A stretch of DNA of 64,000 bases. Source: Methylobacterium organophilum (lineage in GTDB: Bacteria; Pseudomonadota; Alphaproteobacteria; Rhizobiales; Beijerinckiaceae). Numbering within the stretch: position 1 is the first letter of the stretch; the number at the start of each line of letters is the position of its first letter. Of the stretch, positions 46,238 to 55,270 are shown piece by piece. The translations under genes were made by a program, and so were the position numbers. The notes below the pieces were generated by a model. It worked only from the letters and a program-made list of their open reading frames with translations. It made no database searches and was not told where the DNA came from. The stretch lies in the NCBI RefSeq assembly GCF_022179465.1, contig NZ_BPQV01000001.1:248001-312000 (forward strand). Reading direction: 5' to 3'.

Positions 46238-47410
46238 ATGTCAGATCCCGCTGCCAGCCTCGACGCCTTCGCGTGCGAATCGCTCGCCGCGCTCGACGCC
46301 TCTTCCCTGCGCCGCCGGCTCGTGCCGACCGCGCGCGGCGCGAGGAGCCGCGCGACGCGGGATGGACGCGCGCTGATCTCTTTCTCCTGCAACGACTATC
46401 TCGGCCTCTCGCAGGATCCCCGCGTGATCGCTGCGGGCCGCACGGCGCTGGAGCGCTATGGCGCCGGGGCCGGGGCCGCGCGGCTCGTCACCGGCAACCA
46501 CCCGCCCCTCGTTGCCCTGGAGGAGCGGCTGGCCACCCATAAGGGCAAGGAGGCGGCCCTTGTCTTCGGCAGCGGCTATCTCGCCAATCTCGGTATCGTC
46601 TCAGGCCTCGTCGGCCCGGGCGACCTCGTCCTTGTCGACGCGCTCGGCCATTCCTGCCTGTTCTCGGGGGTGAAGCTGTCGGGCGCGGAGATGCTGCGCT
46701 TCCGCCACAACGACCCTTCGCATCTCGCCGAACTGCTCGGCCGCCGCCGAGGCAAGGCGAAGCGGGCCCTGATCCTGACGGAGCGGATCTTCAGCATGGA
46801 CGGGGACCGGGCGCCGATCGAGACGATCCTGGCGATCGCGGCCGAGCACGATGCCTGGACCCTGGTGGACGACGCCCACGGCCTCGGCGTGGTCGAGCCC
46901 GGGGCGCGGGCACCCCTGGAGATGGGCACCCTGTCGAAGACGCTCGGCTCCTATGGCGGCTATCTCTGCGCCTCGCGAGCGGTGATCGACCTGCTGACGA
47001 GCCGCGCCCGCAGCTTCGTCTACACCACCGGCCTACCCCCGGCCTCCGCCGCCGCCGCGCTAGCGGCCCTGGAGATCGTCGAGGCCGAGCCGGAGCGCAC
47101 CGCTCGGCCGCTCGCGCTGGCCCGCCGCTTCACGGACAGGCTCGGGCTCCCGCCGGCGCAGAGCCCAATCGTGCCGGTCATGGTCGGCGCAGCGGAGGAG
47201 GCGCTCACCTTGTCCCGCGCCCTGGAGGCGCGCGGCTTCCTCGTCGTGGCGATCCGGCCGCCGACCGTGCCGAAGGACACGGCCCGCCTGCGGGTGGCCT
47301 TCTCCGCCGCCCATGACGAGGGCCAGGTCGATGCCCTAGCCCAGGCGCTGGCCGAGCTCAGGACAGAGACCCCCAACCCACACCAAACCGCCCGATCAAG
47401 CTTCGATTAG
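46238..47410 (+). CDS. bioF: 8-amino-7-oxononanoate synthase BioF
   Basis: 390 aa. This alpha-oxoamine synthase joins pimeloyl-thioester and L-alanine. PLP lysine K234 (GTLSKTLGSYGG), the DDAHGLGVV Asp-Ala-His block and NDYLGLSQDPRV are intact; the C-terminal RPPTVPKDTARLRVAFSAAH is typical of BioF rather than ALAS or KBL. It is divergent from gcvT, separated by the riboswitch and about 190 bp. bioB and bioD are not in the window. Confidence 0.9.
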   Translation: MSDPAASLDAFACESLAALDASSLRRRLVPTARGARSRATRDGRALISFSCNDYLGLSQDPRVIAAGRTALERYGAGAGAARLVTGNHPPLVALEERLATHKGKEAALVFGSGYLANLGIVSGLVGPGDLVLVDALGHSCLFSGVKLSGAEMLRFRHNDPSHLAELLGRRRGKAKRALILTERIFSMDGDRAPIETILAIAAEHDAWTLVDDAHGLGVVEPGARAPLEMGTLSKTLGSYGGYLCASRAVIDLLTSRARSFVYTTGLPPASAAAALAALEIVEAEPERTARPLALARRFTDRLGLPPAQSPIVPVMVGAAEEALTLSRALEARGFLVVAIRPPTVPKDTARLRVAFSAAHDEGQVDALAQALAELRTETPNPHQTARSSFD

Positions 47411-48558
47411 CCGGCTATTTCTGAAGCCGCCCGCGGTTGGTGGATCGGGCAGCCATTATGCTCGGCCCGGAAGCCGGACGAGGCGGGATAGATTGAGCGG
47501 CGTGCGCGCATGATCGAGCCGAGGGGCTTGTGGGCGGTGAGCCCGTGCCAGGGGTTGAAGGCGAGGCCGTCATCCATCGCCTTGGAGCGGGCTTCGCTCC
47601 AGGCTTCCTGGCGCGGCACGGTGATCCGGGCGACGGCAAGGTAGGGGCTCTCCGTCTCCGACCAGGGCTTCGAAGCGTCCTCGACCGGCATCGTCGCGGC
47701 GGTACGCAGCTGCGCCCGCAGCTCCCAGACGCCCTCGTTCCCGGCGAAGAAGGCGGTGACGGCATCGCGCAGCCCGTTGGGCTTGCCGTTCACGTCGAGG
47801 GGCGCGTCGGTCAGGGCGGTCAGGTTCGGGGAGACGGGGGCGACCGCGACCTTGGCGACATAGTCGCCCCAGCGCAGGGGCGCCTGACTGTAGAAGGTCT
47901 CGCCGAGGATATGCGTCTCGGGATGGCCGCCCAGCGCGATCACCGTCGGGCTCTGGGTGCCGACGCTCTCCAGCACGGTCTCGATCCCGCGCATCAGGGC
48001 GGAGAAGGCCTTCTTGAAGATCTGCGGCGTGTCGGTGGTGGCCGCCAGCAGCTTCAGGTTCCTGAGGAAGGAGGCCGCGTCCGGGGCCGTGAAGGCGGGC
48101 GCATTCGCCATCACGAAATCCTGCGTGGTGCCCTCGGCATCCGGCAGGCGCGGGCCGGACACGCCCATGATCTTGATGGCGAGGCCCCGGGGCGTCGACA
48201 CGCTGTCGTCGAGGATGTCGCCGGGATTGGTGGAGAAGCGCAGCACCACGTCATGGGCGCCGGGGGTGGCGAAGGCGCCCTGGGCCAGTTCCGGCGGCAG
48301 GCCGCCCAGCACGTCGAGGCGGCCGATCAGCAGGCCATGGCTCTTGGCGTGGACCCCGCGCACGGCGTGGCCGTAATCCTTGAAGGTGATGCCCTGGATC
48401 TTGGCGAAGGTCTCCCGCATCCGCGCATGGGTCTCCGCCTCGTCGGGCTTCGGCTCCTCGATGGCGGGATCGAACGGGATCGGTTTCGCGCGCAAGCTGG
48501 CCTCCGCTGGGCTGCGACCGGCAAAGACCGGCCTGGACACCCCAACGATTGCGCACAA
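47407..48558 (-). CDS. Catalase-family heme protein (SrpA-like)
   Basis: 383 aa from TTG 48558 (AGGGG lies about 8 nt upstream); GTG 48540 is an alternative. There is no signal peptide. Catalase-like blocks are RGVHAKSHG with the likely distal histidine, VVLRFSTNPGD, PRGLAIKIMGVSG, and FNPWHGLTAHKPLGSIMRARRSIYP. It is shorter than true catalase (about 480 aa) and belongs to the peroxidase-like branch, so H2O2 or hydroperoxide use is inferred. Its stop overlaps that of the convergent bioF by 4 bp. Confidence 0.85.
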   Translation of the reverse strand: MCAIVGVSRPVFAGRSPAEASLRAKPIPFDPAIEEPKPDEAETHARMRETFAKIQGITFKDYGHAVRGVHAKSHGLLIGRLDVLGGLPPELAQGAFATPGAHDVVLRFSTNPGDILDDSVSTPRGLAIKIMGVSGPRLPDAEGTTQDFVMANAPAFTAPDAASFLRNLKLLAATTDTPQIFKKAFSALMRGIETVLESVGTQSPTVIALGGHPETHILGETFYSQAPLRWGDYVAKVAVAPVSPNLTALTDAPLDVNGKPNGLRDAVTAFFAGNEGVWELRAQLRTAATMPVEDASKPWSETESPYLAVARITVPRQEAWSEARSKAMDDGLAFNPWHGLTAHKPLGSIMRARRSIYPASSGFRAEHNGCPIHQPRAASEIAG

Positions 48559-48605
48559 TCCATGTTCCCCTCGGTCGGGGGCGCATCCCCTCGCCCGAAC
48601 CCGCC

Positions 48606-49880
48606 TCAGCCGGAGGCCGGCCGGTAGCCGTCGAGGGGCGCGAGCTTCGGTGCGGGGGCCAGCGGGTCGGCAGGGGTCCGGCACGGGCGGGCGAGGCGGC
48701 GGGCGAGGGCCGGCAGGTCGGGCGCCGGTGCGCGGCCGGTGCCGTAGACATGGGCGTCGAGGGCGGCGAGCGGCGCGGCGAGGGCGGAATCGGCCTGCCA
48801 GCAGGCGGCCAGCGCCGGCTCGGCCTGCTGGGCCTGGGCCAGGGTGGCGCGGAAGCCGGTCGCGTCCCCCGAAGCGGCGGCCCGGCTCAGGCGCCGCCGC
48901 AGGGCGCCGTCGAGGCGCAGCCGCCCGCGTCCGGGCACGATACCGACGAGAAGCAGCCCGAGCCCGAAAGCGACGAGCCCCGCGGCCAGCACCACGCCCC
49001 AGGAGGCGGAGGCGACCGGCGTCAGGTTCTCCTCGCGGTCGACCAGGCCGCCGCCGATCTGGCGGGCGGGGATCTCCGCCTCCCGCATCACCCGGGACAC
49101 GGTGTCGAACCAGGGGATCTGGATGGCGTCCAGCGGGATCGCCTCCGGCACGCCGGGGCGGATGTCCCATTGATAGGTCGCCCGGGCCACCGGCCCCTGC
49201 GGGGTGACGATGGTCTCGCGCTTCACCGGGCCGGAGAAGGTGACGATGCCGCGGGTGCGCATGACCGGGCGGGGCGGCAGGCCCTCGGCCAGCACGCCCT
49301 GGGCCTCCAGGGTGACGATGCGGCGGGCGGTGGCGCCGACCTTCAGGGTCTCCGGATCCGGGTCCCAGCTGTCGGTGATGCTGACGTCGCGGGCGGCGAG
49401 CCACCAGGGCTCGGGGACCTCCGGGCCGCCGGTCGGCTGCGTCCAGGTTGCCACGGGCAGGGCGGTCGGGGCGGAGCGCACCTCCACCACCTTGCGCTCG
49501 CCGTTGTCGTTGATCGTCAGCTTGTGGACGAAAGGCTCGAGGGTGAAGTCGCCGGCATGGTGGGCGAAGATGGCGACGGTGCGCTCGAATTGCAGCGCCA
49601 TCTGCCCGTCCGGCATCCGCGTGCGCGACCAGCTGTCCCGGCCGAGCTGAGTCCAGGAGAAGTTGGTCAGCGTCGGCTGGATCACCTCCTCCAGCAGGAT
49701 CTGGGTGCGGTAGACGCCGCGCAGATGCAGCAGCACCATCTCCCGGGCATAGGGCGTGGCGTTGCCGCCCACCTCCGGCGTCACCGTGAGGCCGAGGTCG
49801 CCCTCGTCGAGGGCGCGGGCGCCCGGCGCGGCGGCGAGCAGCGCGACCAGGACCAGGAGCAGCCGGGCGAGCCTCACCAT
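48606..49880 (-). CDS. BatD-like exported protein
   Basis: 424 aa. Signal peptide (LLLVLVALLAAAPGARA), a large extracytoplasmic beta-rich part with VTPEVGGNATPYAREMVLLHLRG and PTGGPEVPEPWWLAA, a transmembrane helix near residues 295-315 (VVLAAGLVAFGLGLLLVGIV), then a cytoplasmic Ala/Arg-rich tail. The pattern of BatD in Bacteroides-type aerotolerance operons fits best. It overlaps the TPR gene by 7 bp and ends the operon. The function is unknown. Confidence 0.65.
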   Translation of the reverse strand: MVRLARLLLVLVALLAAAPGARALDEGDLGLTVTPEVGGNATPYAREMVLLHLRGVYRTQILLEEVIQPTLTNFSWTQLGRDSWSRTRMPDGQMALQFERTVAIFAHHAGDFTLEPFVHKLTINDNGERKVVEVRSAPTALPVATWTQPTGGPEVPEPWWLAARDVSITDSWDPDPETLKVGATARRIVTLEAQGVLAEGLPPRPVMRTRGIVTFSGPVKRETIVTPQGPVARATYQWDIRPGVPEAIPLDAIQIPWFDTVSRVMREAEIPARQIGGGLVDREENLTPVASASWGVVLAAGLVAFGLGLLLVGIVPGRGRLRLDGALRRRLSRAAASGDATGFRATLAQAQQAEPALAACWQADSALAAPLAALDAHVYGTGRAPAPDLPALARRLARPCRTPADPLAPAPKLAPLDGYRPASG

Positions 49881-50812
49881 GGATTGCTGCCTCCGGGGAT
49901 CGCGGTGCCCGCCTCGATGCGGCGGGTCTGCTCGGCCTTGATGCGCAGCTTCAGGAAGCGGCCGGGATCGTCGGGCAGGGTCTGCAGCCAGAGCCGGTCG
50001 GGATGGATCTCGTGCGCCTCGAAGCTCTTGGTGACGCGCCGCGCCTCCCGCTCGGGGGCGGCGGCGACCATGGCTGAGCCGGCGCCGGTGCGGCCGCGCC
50101 CGGCGGCGTCGCTCGCCGAACCGCGGGCCTCGCCCTTGCCGGAATCGATCGATTGCTGCTCGGCCTTGCCGCGGCGGGCGACCTTGCTGTTGCCGGGCAG
50201 GGAGGCGCTGGCGCTCGCCTCCTTGTTGCCGGCGAGCCCCTCGCCGCTCGAGGCGGCGTTGATGTCGTCGTTCTGGTCCTGGTTCGTGGTGTTGTTGTAG
50301 CGGGCGCCGTATTGCGCGGTGCCGTTGGCGAGGCCGCCGCCCTTGCCGCGGTCGATCGGCTCTTCCATCAGCTTGGCGATCAGGGAGCGGTTGGCCTGCG
50401 CGTCCCCGTCGCGCGGGTTGAAGGACAGGGCCTCGTCATAGGCCGCAAGCGCCCCCGGGAAATCCCCGGAACGGGCCAGCGCGTTGCCGAGATTGTAGCG
50501 GCCACGCTTGCCCTGCTCCCGGAACAGGACCGCTGCCGCCTCGTAGCGGCCGGCCTCGTAGAGGGCGGGGCCGCGCCAGGCCGGATCGGTGATGACCGCG
50601 GCGGCGAGCCCGGGCAGGCCGAGCCCCATCAGGGCGCGGCCGAGCCCGGTGCGCGGCTCCGAGACCAGGCTCAGGCCGAGGATGCCCGCGCCCGCCAGGA
50701 CGAGGCCGGCGAGCCGGGCATGGCGGCGCCAGCGCCGGGAGAGACCGGCCAGAGGCGGGACCCCGAAGGGGACAGCGCCCGCGAAGCTGCGCCGATCCGG
50801 CATCGCGACCAT
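49874..50812 (-). CDS. TPR-containing membrane protein (BatC-like)
   Basis: 312 aa. Two hydrophobic helices near the N-terminus (LAGLVLAGAGILGLSLVS, MGLGLPGLAAAVI), then a TPR pair, GRYNLGNALARSGDFPGALAAYDEALSFNPRDGDAQANRS (residues about 110-150). A long Asn/Gln/Ser-rich and Lys/Arg-rich region follows. BatC/BatE proteins have this shape. It overlaps batD and lies 1 bp from the VWA gene above it. Confidence 0.75.
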   Translation of the reverse strand: MVAMPDRRSFAGAVPFGVPPLAGLSRRWRRHARLAGLVLAGAGILGLSLVSEPRTGLGRALMGLGLPGLAAAVITDPAWRGPALYEAGRYEAAAVLFREQGKRGRYNLGNALARSGDFPGALAAYDEALSFNPRDGDAQANRSLIAKLMEEPIDRGKGGGLANGTAQYGARYNNTTNQDQNDDINAASSGEGLAGNKEASASASLPGNSKVARRGKAEQQSIDSGKGEARGSASDAAGRGRTGAGSAMVAAAPEREARRVTKSFEAHEIHPDRLWLQTLPDDPGRFLKLRIKAEQTRRIEAGTAIPGGSNPW

Positions 50813-50813
50813 C

Positions 50814-51740
50814 TCAGGCGCTCCTGCGGAAGAGGATCAGAGCCGGGATCAGGGCGGCGAGCAGCAGCCAGCGGCCGAGATCGGCGAAGGCGAGCACGCT
50901 GTAGCCGCCGGCGGCGAGATGCTGGGCCGTGCTGGCGCCGACCCGGTCGAGCACGGGGCCGGGGGCGTCGACATCGGCGGCCCGGCCGCCGCCCGCGCTC
51001 GCGAGCCGGCCCAGCGCCGCCGCGTCGGGCTGGGGGGCGCCCGGGGGCAGGGGGCGGGAAGCCGGCACGAACAGGGTGTGCAGGTGCCAACCCTTGGCCC
51101 GGATCGCCTGCGCCTCGCGCTCGGCGGCCTGGCCAACGCCGTCCCCGTCGCTGATCAGCACGACGTCCGCGGCGACCACGTTGGCCTCGGCCAGCGTCCG
51201 GCGGGCCAGGGCGAGGCCGCGCTCGGGATGCGTGCCCCGGTCGGGGATGGTGTCGGCGTCGAGGGCGAACAGCATGGTGCCGAGGCTGTCGCGGTCGGTC
51301 GTCGGGGAGGCGGCGAGATAGGCGTCGCCGGCATAGATCACCACCGCCACGGAGCGGGTGCCCGCCGCCTGCCCCACCGACTCCGCCGCCTGCCGGGCGT
51401 CCCGGAAGCGGCCGCCCTCGGTGACGGAGCGGGACAGGTCGAGCACGACCACGGTGGCGTCGAGGTTGCGGAAGGCCGCCGCCTCCGGCCGCTCGACCGC
51501 CGGGCCGGTCAGGGCCATGGCGATCACGGCGGCGAGGAGACCGGCAGCGAGGTTCGCCTGCCGGCGCCCGCCCAGCACCGCCCCGCGCCGGGCGAGGAGC
51601 GCCATCAGGGCGGGATCGACCGCCTTGCTCCAGTCGCCCAGCGGGGCCGAGCGCCAGGCCGCGCGCAGGACCAGCACCGCCACGACGGGCAGGGCGACGA
51701 GCCAGAGCGGGCGGAGGAGGGCGAAGGCGTCGAGGGTCAT
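50814..51740 (-). CDS. VWA-domain membrane protein (BatB-like)
   Basis: 308 aa. Two N-terminal membrane helices, then a von Willebrand A domain with MIDAS DLSRS (D101, S103, S105), later T and D residues (LISDGDGVG) and a C-terminal membrane helix (LGRWLLLAALIPALILF). Such proteins sit in the inner membrane with the VWA domain outside. It is 7 bp downstream of the BatA-like gene. Confidence 0.85.
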   Translation of the reverse strand: MTLDAFALLRPLWLVALPVVAVLVLRAAWRSAPLGDWSKAVDPALMALLARRGAVLGGRRQANLAAGLLAAVIAMALTGPAVERPEAAAFRNLDATVVVLDLSRSVTEGGRFRDARQAAESVGQAAGTRSVAVVIYAGDAYLAASPTTDRDSLGTMLFALDADTIPDRGTHPERGLALARRTLAEANVVAADVVLISDGDGVGQAAEREAQAIRAKGWHLHTLFVPASRPLPPGAPQPDAAALGRLASAGGGRAADVDAPGPVLDRVGASTAQHLAAGGYSVLAFADLGRWLLLAALIPALILFRRSA

Positions 51741-51747
51741 GTCCGCC

Positions 51748-52770
51748 TCACCGTGCCCGCCGCGTGGCGAGCAGCCCGCAGGCGCAGAGGAAGGCGAGGG
51801 CGGCGGGCCAGGTCCAGAGGTCGCGCCGCAGGGGCACGGGCGGCGCGGCGGCGCGCCCGCCCTCCAGGGTGTCGATGGCGCCGGCCACGTCCTGGAGATC
51901 GTCCGTCGTCTTCACGCGGAAGGCCTTGCCGCCGCTGACCTCGGCCATCTCACGCAGGGTCTGCGCGTCGACCACGTCCTGCTCGCCGTCCGGGTTGTCG
52001 TCCATGTCCCGCGGGCCGAGGGCGATCGTGTAGATGCGCACGCCGACCTCCTTGGCCAGCGCCGCCACGTCCCGCGGCAGGGTCTGGCCGGCATTGTTGG
52101 CCCCGTCCGAGAGCAGCACCACGACCTTGTCCTTGACCGGAGCGCCCTCCTCCGCGCCGGGCTTGCCGGCGCTGAGCCGCTTCAGGGCGAGGCCGAGGCC
52201 GTCGCCGATGCCGGTGGAGCGGCCGACCAGGCCGATCGTCGCCTCCTCCAGAGCGTGGGCGACGGCGGCGGTGTCGAAGGTCGGCGCGGCGGCGACATAG
52301 GCCTCGTTGGCGAATTGCACGAGGCCGATCCGGTCCCCCGCCCGCGCCCGGATGAAGCCAGCGCCCACGCGCTTGACCGCCTCCAGCCGGCTCACGGTTT
52401 CGCCGTCGAGGGAGAAATCCTTGCGCTCCATGCTGCCCGAGAGGTCGAGGGCGAGGATGATCTCCCGGCCGGAGGCGGGCAGGGCGCTCGCGGGCAGGAC
52501 CAGGCGCGGCCCGGCGAGCGCCACGGCCAGGGCGATCCACAGGATCCAAAGCAGCCAGGCCCGGCCGCGGCCGCGGGCGACCAGGCCGGCGCCGCGCTCG
52601 GCCCCACCGACGAGGGTCGGCGGCACCAGGAGCGCGCCGCTGCCGCCCTCGCGCTCCGCCGGCATCAGCCGCGCGGCGATCAGGGGCAGGGGCAGGAGCA
52701 GCAGCGCGAGGGGCGCGGCGAGATCGAAGGCGGAGAGGGCGGCGGAGAGCCAGGCGGGCAGGGCGAACAT
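51748..52770 (-). CDS. VWA-domain membrane protein (BatA-like)
   Basis: 340 aa from ATG 52770. Helices at 14-35 and 71-90 enclose a short loop, then a VWA domain whose MIDAS is DLSGS (D109, S111, S113), followed by AGDRIGLVQFANEAYVAAA, STGIGDGLGLALKRL and VVLLSDGANNAG. A C-terminal helix closes it. BatA-BatB pairs are usual in MoxR-linked operons. 4 bp separates it from the DUF4381 gene. Confidence 0.87.
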   Translation of the reverse strand: MFALPAWLSAALSAFDLAAPLALLLLPLPLIAARLMPAEREGGSGALLVPPTLVGGAERGAGLVARGRGRAWLLWILWIALAVALAGPRLVLPASALPASGREIILALDLSGSMERKDFSLDGETVSRLEAVKRVGAGFIRARAGDRIGLVQFANEAYVAAAPTFDTAAVAHALEEATIGLVGRSTGIGDGLGLALKRLSAGKPGAEEGAPVKDKVVVLLSDGANNAGQTLPRDVAALAKEVGVRIYTIALGPRDMDDNPDGEQDVVDAQTLREMAEVSGGKAFRVKTTDDLQDVAGAIDTLEGGRAAAPPVPLRRDLWTWPAALAFLCACGLLATRRAR

Positions 52771-52774
52771 GGCG

Positions 52775-53230
52775 TCAGGCCCGGATCTTGGCGAAGAGCC
52801 GGCCGAGCTCGGCATCGAGGGCGGAGGAATCCGCGGCGGCCGACCGGCGATAGAGCCCCTCCACGAGGAGGCGGCCGCCGCCCCGGCTGAAGAAGGTGGT
52901 GGCGAAGGTCTGGTCCAGGATGGAGGCCCAGGCCTCCCCGCGGCTCGCGGCGGCCGCCTCCCCTTTCAGCGAGCGCACGACCCGGCGCAGCAGCCGGGCC
53001 TGGGCCACGCGCCGGGCTTCGGGCTCCAGGGCGGCGGTTCGGGCGAGCTCCCGCAGGGCCGCCCGGCGCAGGGAAGCGCTGCGGCGCGCCTGCAGGGCCC
53101 GCACCAGCCCGACGAGCAGGGCGAGGGCGAAGCCGGCGGCGATGGCGGCCACGACCGCCCCCTGTATGCCGGTGCCGCCGGTGGGCAGGTGCAGGCCGCG
53201 CAGGGCGGAGAGATCGGGCGCGGGCGTCAC
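52775..53230 (-). CDS. DUF4381-type small membrane protein
   Basis: 151 aa from GTG 53230. One membrane helix (residues about 25-45), followed by Arg/Ala-rich helices RRAALRELARTAALEPEARRVAQARLLRRVV and RGEAWASILDQTF. This matches DUF4381 proteins found between DUF58 and VWA genes in MoxR operons. It has no known activity. Confidence 0.75.
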   Translation of the reverse strand: MTPAPDLSALRGLHLPTGGTGIQGAVVAAIAAGFALALLVGLVRALQARRSASLRRAALRELARTAALEPEARRVAQARLLRRVVRSLKGEAAAASRGEAWASILDQTFATTFFSRGGGRLLVEGLYRRSAAADSSALDAELGRLFAKIRA

Positions 53231-53269
53231 GGCTGCCCGCCCGGCGAAGGCGCCTCGGAGGACGACATC

Positions 53270-54196
53270 TCAGAGCACGGCATCGAGCCGCTCCATCAGC
53301 GGGGCGTAGCTCTCCGGACCGGCCTCCGCATCGATGCGCAGGCCTTCGACGCCCCGGCGATGCAGATCGAGCAGGCGCTCCTCCAGCCCGTTCGCCGCCG
53401 CGCGGCCGCGGGCCTGGAGGGTGCCGCGCGCCCCGTCCGGCGTGGCGAAGGGGTAGAAGCCGGCCGGGCGGTCCCGCTCGAAGGCGTCGCTGACCACGAG
53501 GGCGCTGATCGAGAGCCGCTCAGCCAGAGCCGTGAGCAGCGGGTCGAAATCGGGACCAGGGGCATCGAAGGCACTGGCGACGACGAGATGGCCGCCGGAG
53601 GGCAGCAGGCTGCCGGCCAGGGTGAGACTCTCCGAAAGCGGCGGGTCGGCCCGCTCGGACGCGGCCAGGGCCCGGGCATGGGCCTGGGCGAGGGCGCCGG
53701 TGACCGCCGTCATCGCCCGCTCGCCCCCGGCCGGGCGGATCACCGCGGGCTCCCCGAGGCCCGCCGCGATCAGGCCGATGCGGCCGCCATCGCCGACGAT
53801 GCGCCAGCCGAGCAGGGCGAGGGCCTCCGCCGCCGCGACGGAGCGCAGGGCCCGCCGCGTCCCGAACAGCATGGAGGGCCGGAAATCGGCGAGGAGCACC
53901 ACCGCCCGGTCGCGCTCGTCGTGATGGGTGCGGACATGCAGGATGCCCGTGCGCGCCGTGGCGTTGCGGTCGATGTGGCGCCGGTCGTCGCCCTCCGACC
54001 AGAGCCGCACGTCGTCGGGCTCGGAGCCGCGGCCGCGCTTGCGCGTGACGATGCCGCCGGGCAGGCCGGCCAGGGTGCGGGTCGCCGGGGACACGCCGCG
54101 CCGGGCGAGATGGCGCAGGCCCATCAGCACCTCGCCGGACAGATGGACCCCGGGGGCGAGGAGGGGATCGTCGGCGGGGGCGGGGGCGGCGGACAT
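53270..54196 (-). CDS. DUF58-family protein
   Basis: 308 aa from ATG 54196. The signature RKRGRGSEPDDVRLWSEGDDRRHIDRNATARTG (residues about 50-85) is the canonical DUF58 core, followed by RDRAVVLLADFRPSMLFG, a VWA-like D-x-S start with MIDAS degenerate (DFRPS). It is the regular second gene after MoxR and probably pairs with it. 14 bp downstream of the AAA+ gene. Confidence 0.9.
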   Translation of the reverse strand: MSAAPAPADDPLLAPGVHLSGEVLMGLRHLARRGVSPATRTLAGLPGGIVTRKRGRGSEPDDVRLWSEGDDRRHIDRNATARTGILHVRTHHDERDRAVVLLADFRPSMLFGTRRALRSVAAAEALALLGWRIVGDGGRIGLIAAGLGEPAVIRPAGGERAMTAVTGALAQAHARALAASERADPPLSESLTLAGSLLPSGGHLVVASAFDAPGPDFDPLLTALAERLSISALVVSDAFERDRPAGFYPFATPDGARGTLQARGRAAANGLEERLLDLHRRGVEGLRIDAEAGPESYAPLMERLDAVL

Positions 54197-54210
54197 GGAC
54201 GCGTCCCGCC

Positions 54211-55218
54211 TCAGAGCGCCCGGGTCCGCTCGACGAGCCCCTGGATGATGCCGCGGGTGGTGCGCCCCTCCGCCGCCGCCCGCCAGGTGAGGCCGATGCG
54301 GTGGGCGAGGGCGTCGGCGGCGAGCTCCGCCACGTCCTCCGGGATGACGTGGTCGCGGCCCGCCAGATAAGCCCGGGCCTTGCCGGCCACCATCAGGGCG
54401 AGGGTGCCGCGGGGGGAGGCGGGATGCTCGATCGCCGCGCGCAGTTCCGGCGCGACCGCGTCGGTGCGGGTGCCGGCGACGAGCCGCACGAGATAGTCCT
54501 TGAGGGCCGGCGAGACATAGGTGGCGAGCGCCGCCTCGCGGGCCGCCCGGATCTCCGCCAGGGAGAGCTTCACCGGCATCGCCTCGGCATGGTGGTTCAG
54601 CTCGCCCTCGACGAGGTCGAGGATGCGCCGCTCGCTCGCCTCGTCCGGCATCTCGACCACGACGTGGAGTAGGAAGCGGTCGAGCTGGGCCTCGGGCAGG
54701 GGGAAGGTGCCCGCATGCTCGATCGGGTTCTGGGTCGCCACCACCATGAAGGGATCGGGCAGGGCGTGGGTGTGGCCCGCCACCGTGATCTGGCCCTCGG
54801 CCATGGATTCGAGCAGGGCCGACTGCACCTTGGGCGGGGCGCGGTTCACCTCGTCCACCAGGATCAGGGAGTGGAACAGGGGGCCGGGCAGGAACTCGAA
54901 GGTGCCGGCATCCTGGCGCCACACCGTGGTGCCGGTGAGGTCGGCCGGCATCAGGTCCGGCGTGCACTGGACGCGGGCGAAGGAGCCGTCGAGCCCGTCC
55001 GACAGGCGCTTGACCGCGCGGGTCTTGGCGAGACCCGGCGCGCCCTCGATCAGCAGGTGGCCGCCGCTCAGGAGGCCGATCAGCAGGCGCTCGACGAGCT
55101 TGTGCGCCCCGATCAGGCCGTGCTCCAGCCCCTCGCGCAGGGCGAGGACGCGCGCCCGCGGATCCTCGGCGGCGGGGGAGGGCGCGACGGCGCGCGGCGC
55201 CAGGCCCACGCCGCTCAC
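54211..55218 (-). CDS. MoxR-family AAA+ ATPase
   Basis: 335 aa from GTG 55218. Walker A GAPGLAKT (residues 59-66), Walker B LILVDEVNRA (D121, E122), sensor VVATQNPIEHAGTFPLPEAQLDRF and arginine finger are intact. MoxR ATPases are chaperone-like factors that mature VWA partners, such as metal-enzyme complexes. GGGAG lies 8 nt upstream of GTG. The upstream 13-codon ORF overlaps this start (GTGA). It heads the seven-gene Bat operon. Confidence 0.93.
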   Translation of the reverse strand: MSGVGLAPRAVAPSPAAEDPRARVLALREGLEHGLIGAHKLVERLLIGLLSGGHLLIEGAPGLAKTRAVKRLSDGLDGSFARVQCTPDLMPADLTGTTVWRQDAGTFEFLPGPLFHSLILVDEVNRAPPKVQSALLESMAEGQITVAGHTHALPDPFMVVATQNPIEHAGTFPLPEAQLDRFLLHVVVEMPDEASERRILDLVEGELNHHAEAMPVKLSLAEIRAAREAALATYVSPALKDYLVRLVAGTRTDAVAPELRAAIEHPASPRGTLALMVAGKARAYLAGRDHVIPEDVAELAADALAHRIGLTWRAAAEGRTTRGIIQGLVERTRAL

Positions 55219-55256
55219 GCGCGCGTCTCCCGATGGGGGACGAAGTCCCGCTTCAT
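55215..55256 (-). CDS. Possible 13-codon leader ORF of the moxR operon
   Basis: ATG 55256 has GAGGAG about 5 nt upstream and encodes MKRDFVPHRETRA; its TGA overlaps the GTG of the MoxR gene in the frame order GTGA. The arrangement would couple translation, as other overlaps in the window do. No conservation could be checked. Confidence 0.35.
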   Translation of the reverse strand: MKRDFVPHRETRA

Positions 55257-55270
55257 GAACGTCTCCTCGG

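Noticed and set aside
47407-49404. Catalase-family frame extended to 665 residues
   Set aside because: The first 280 residues are low-complexity and antisense-like. They overlap the batD-like gene in another frame.
48606-55218. Reading the MoxR/VWA operon as the mxa methanol dehydrogenase maturation cluster
   Set aside because: No mxaF, mxaJ, mxaG, mxaI or mxaD is present, and BatC/BatD-like genes fit the Bat type.
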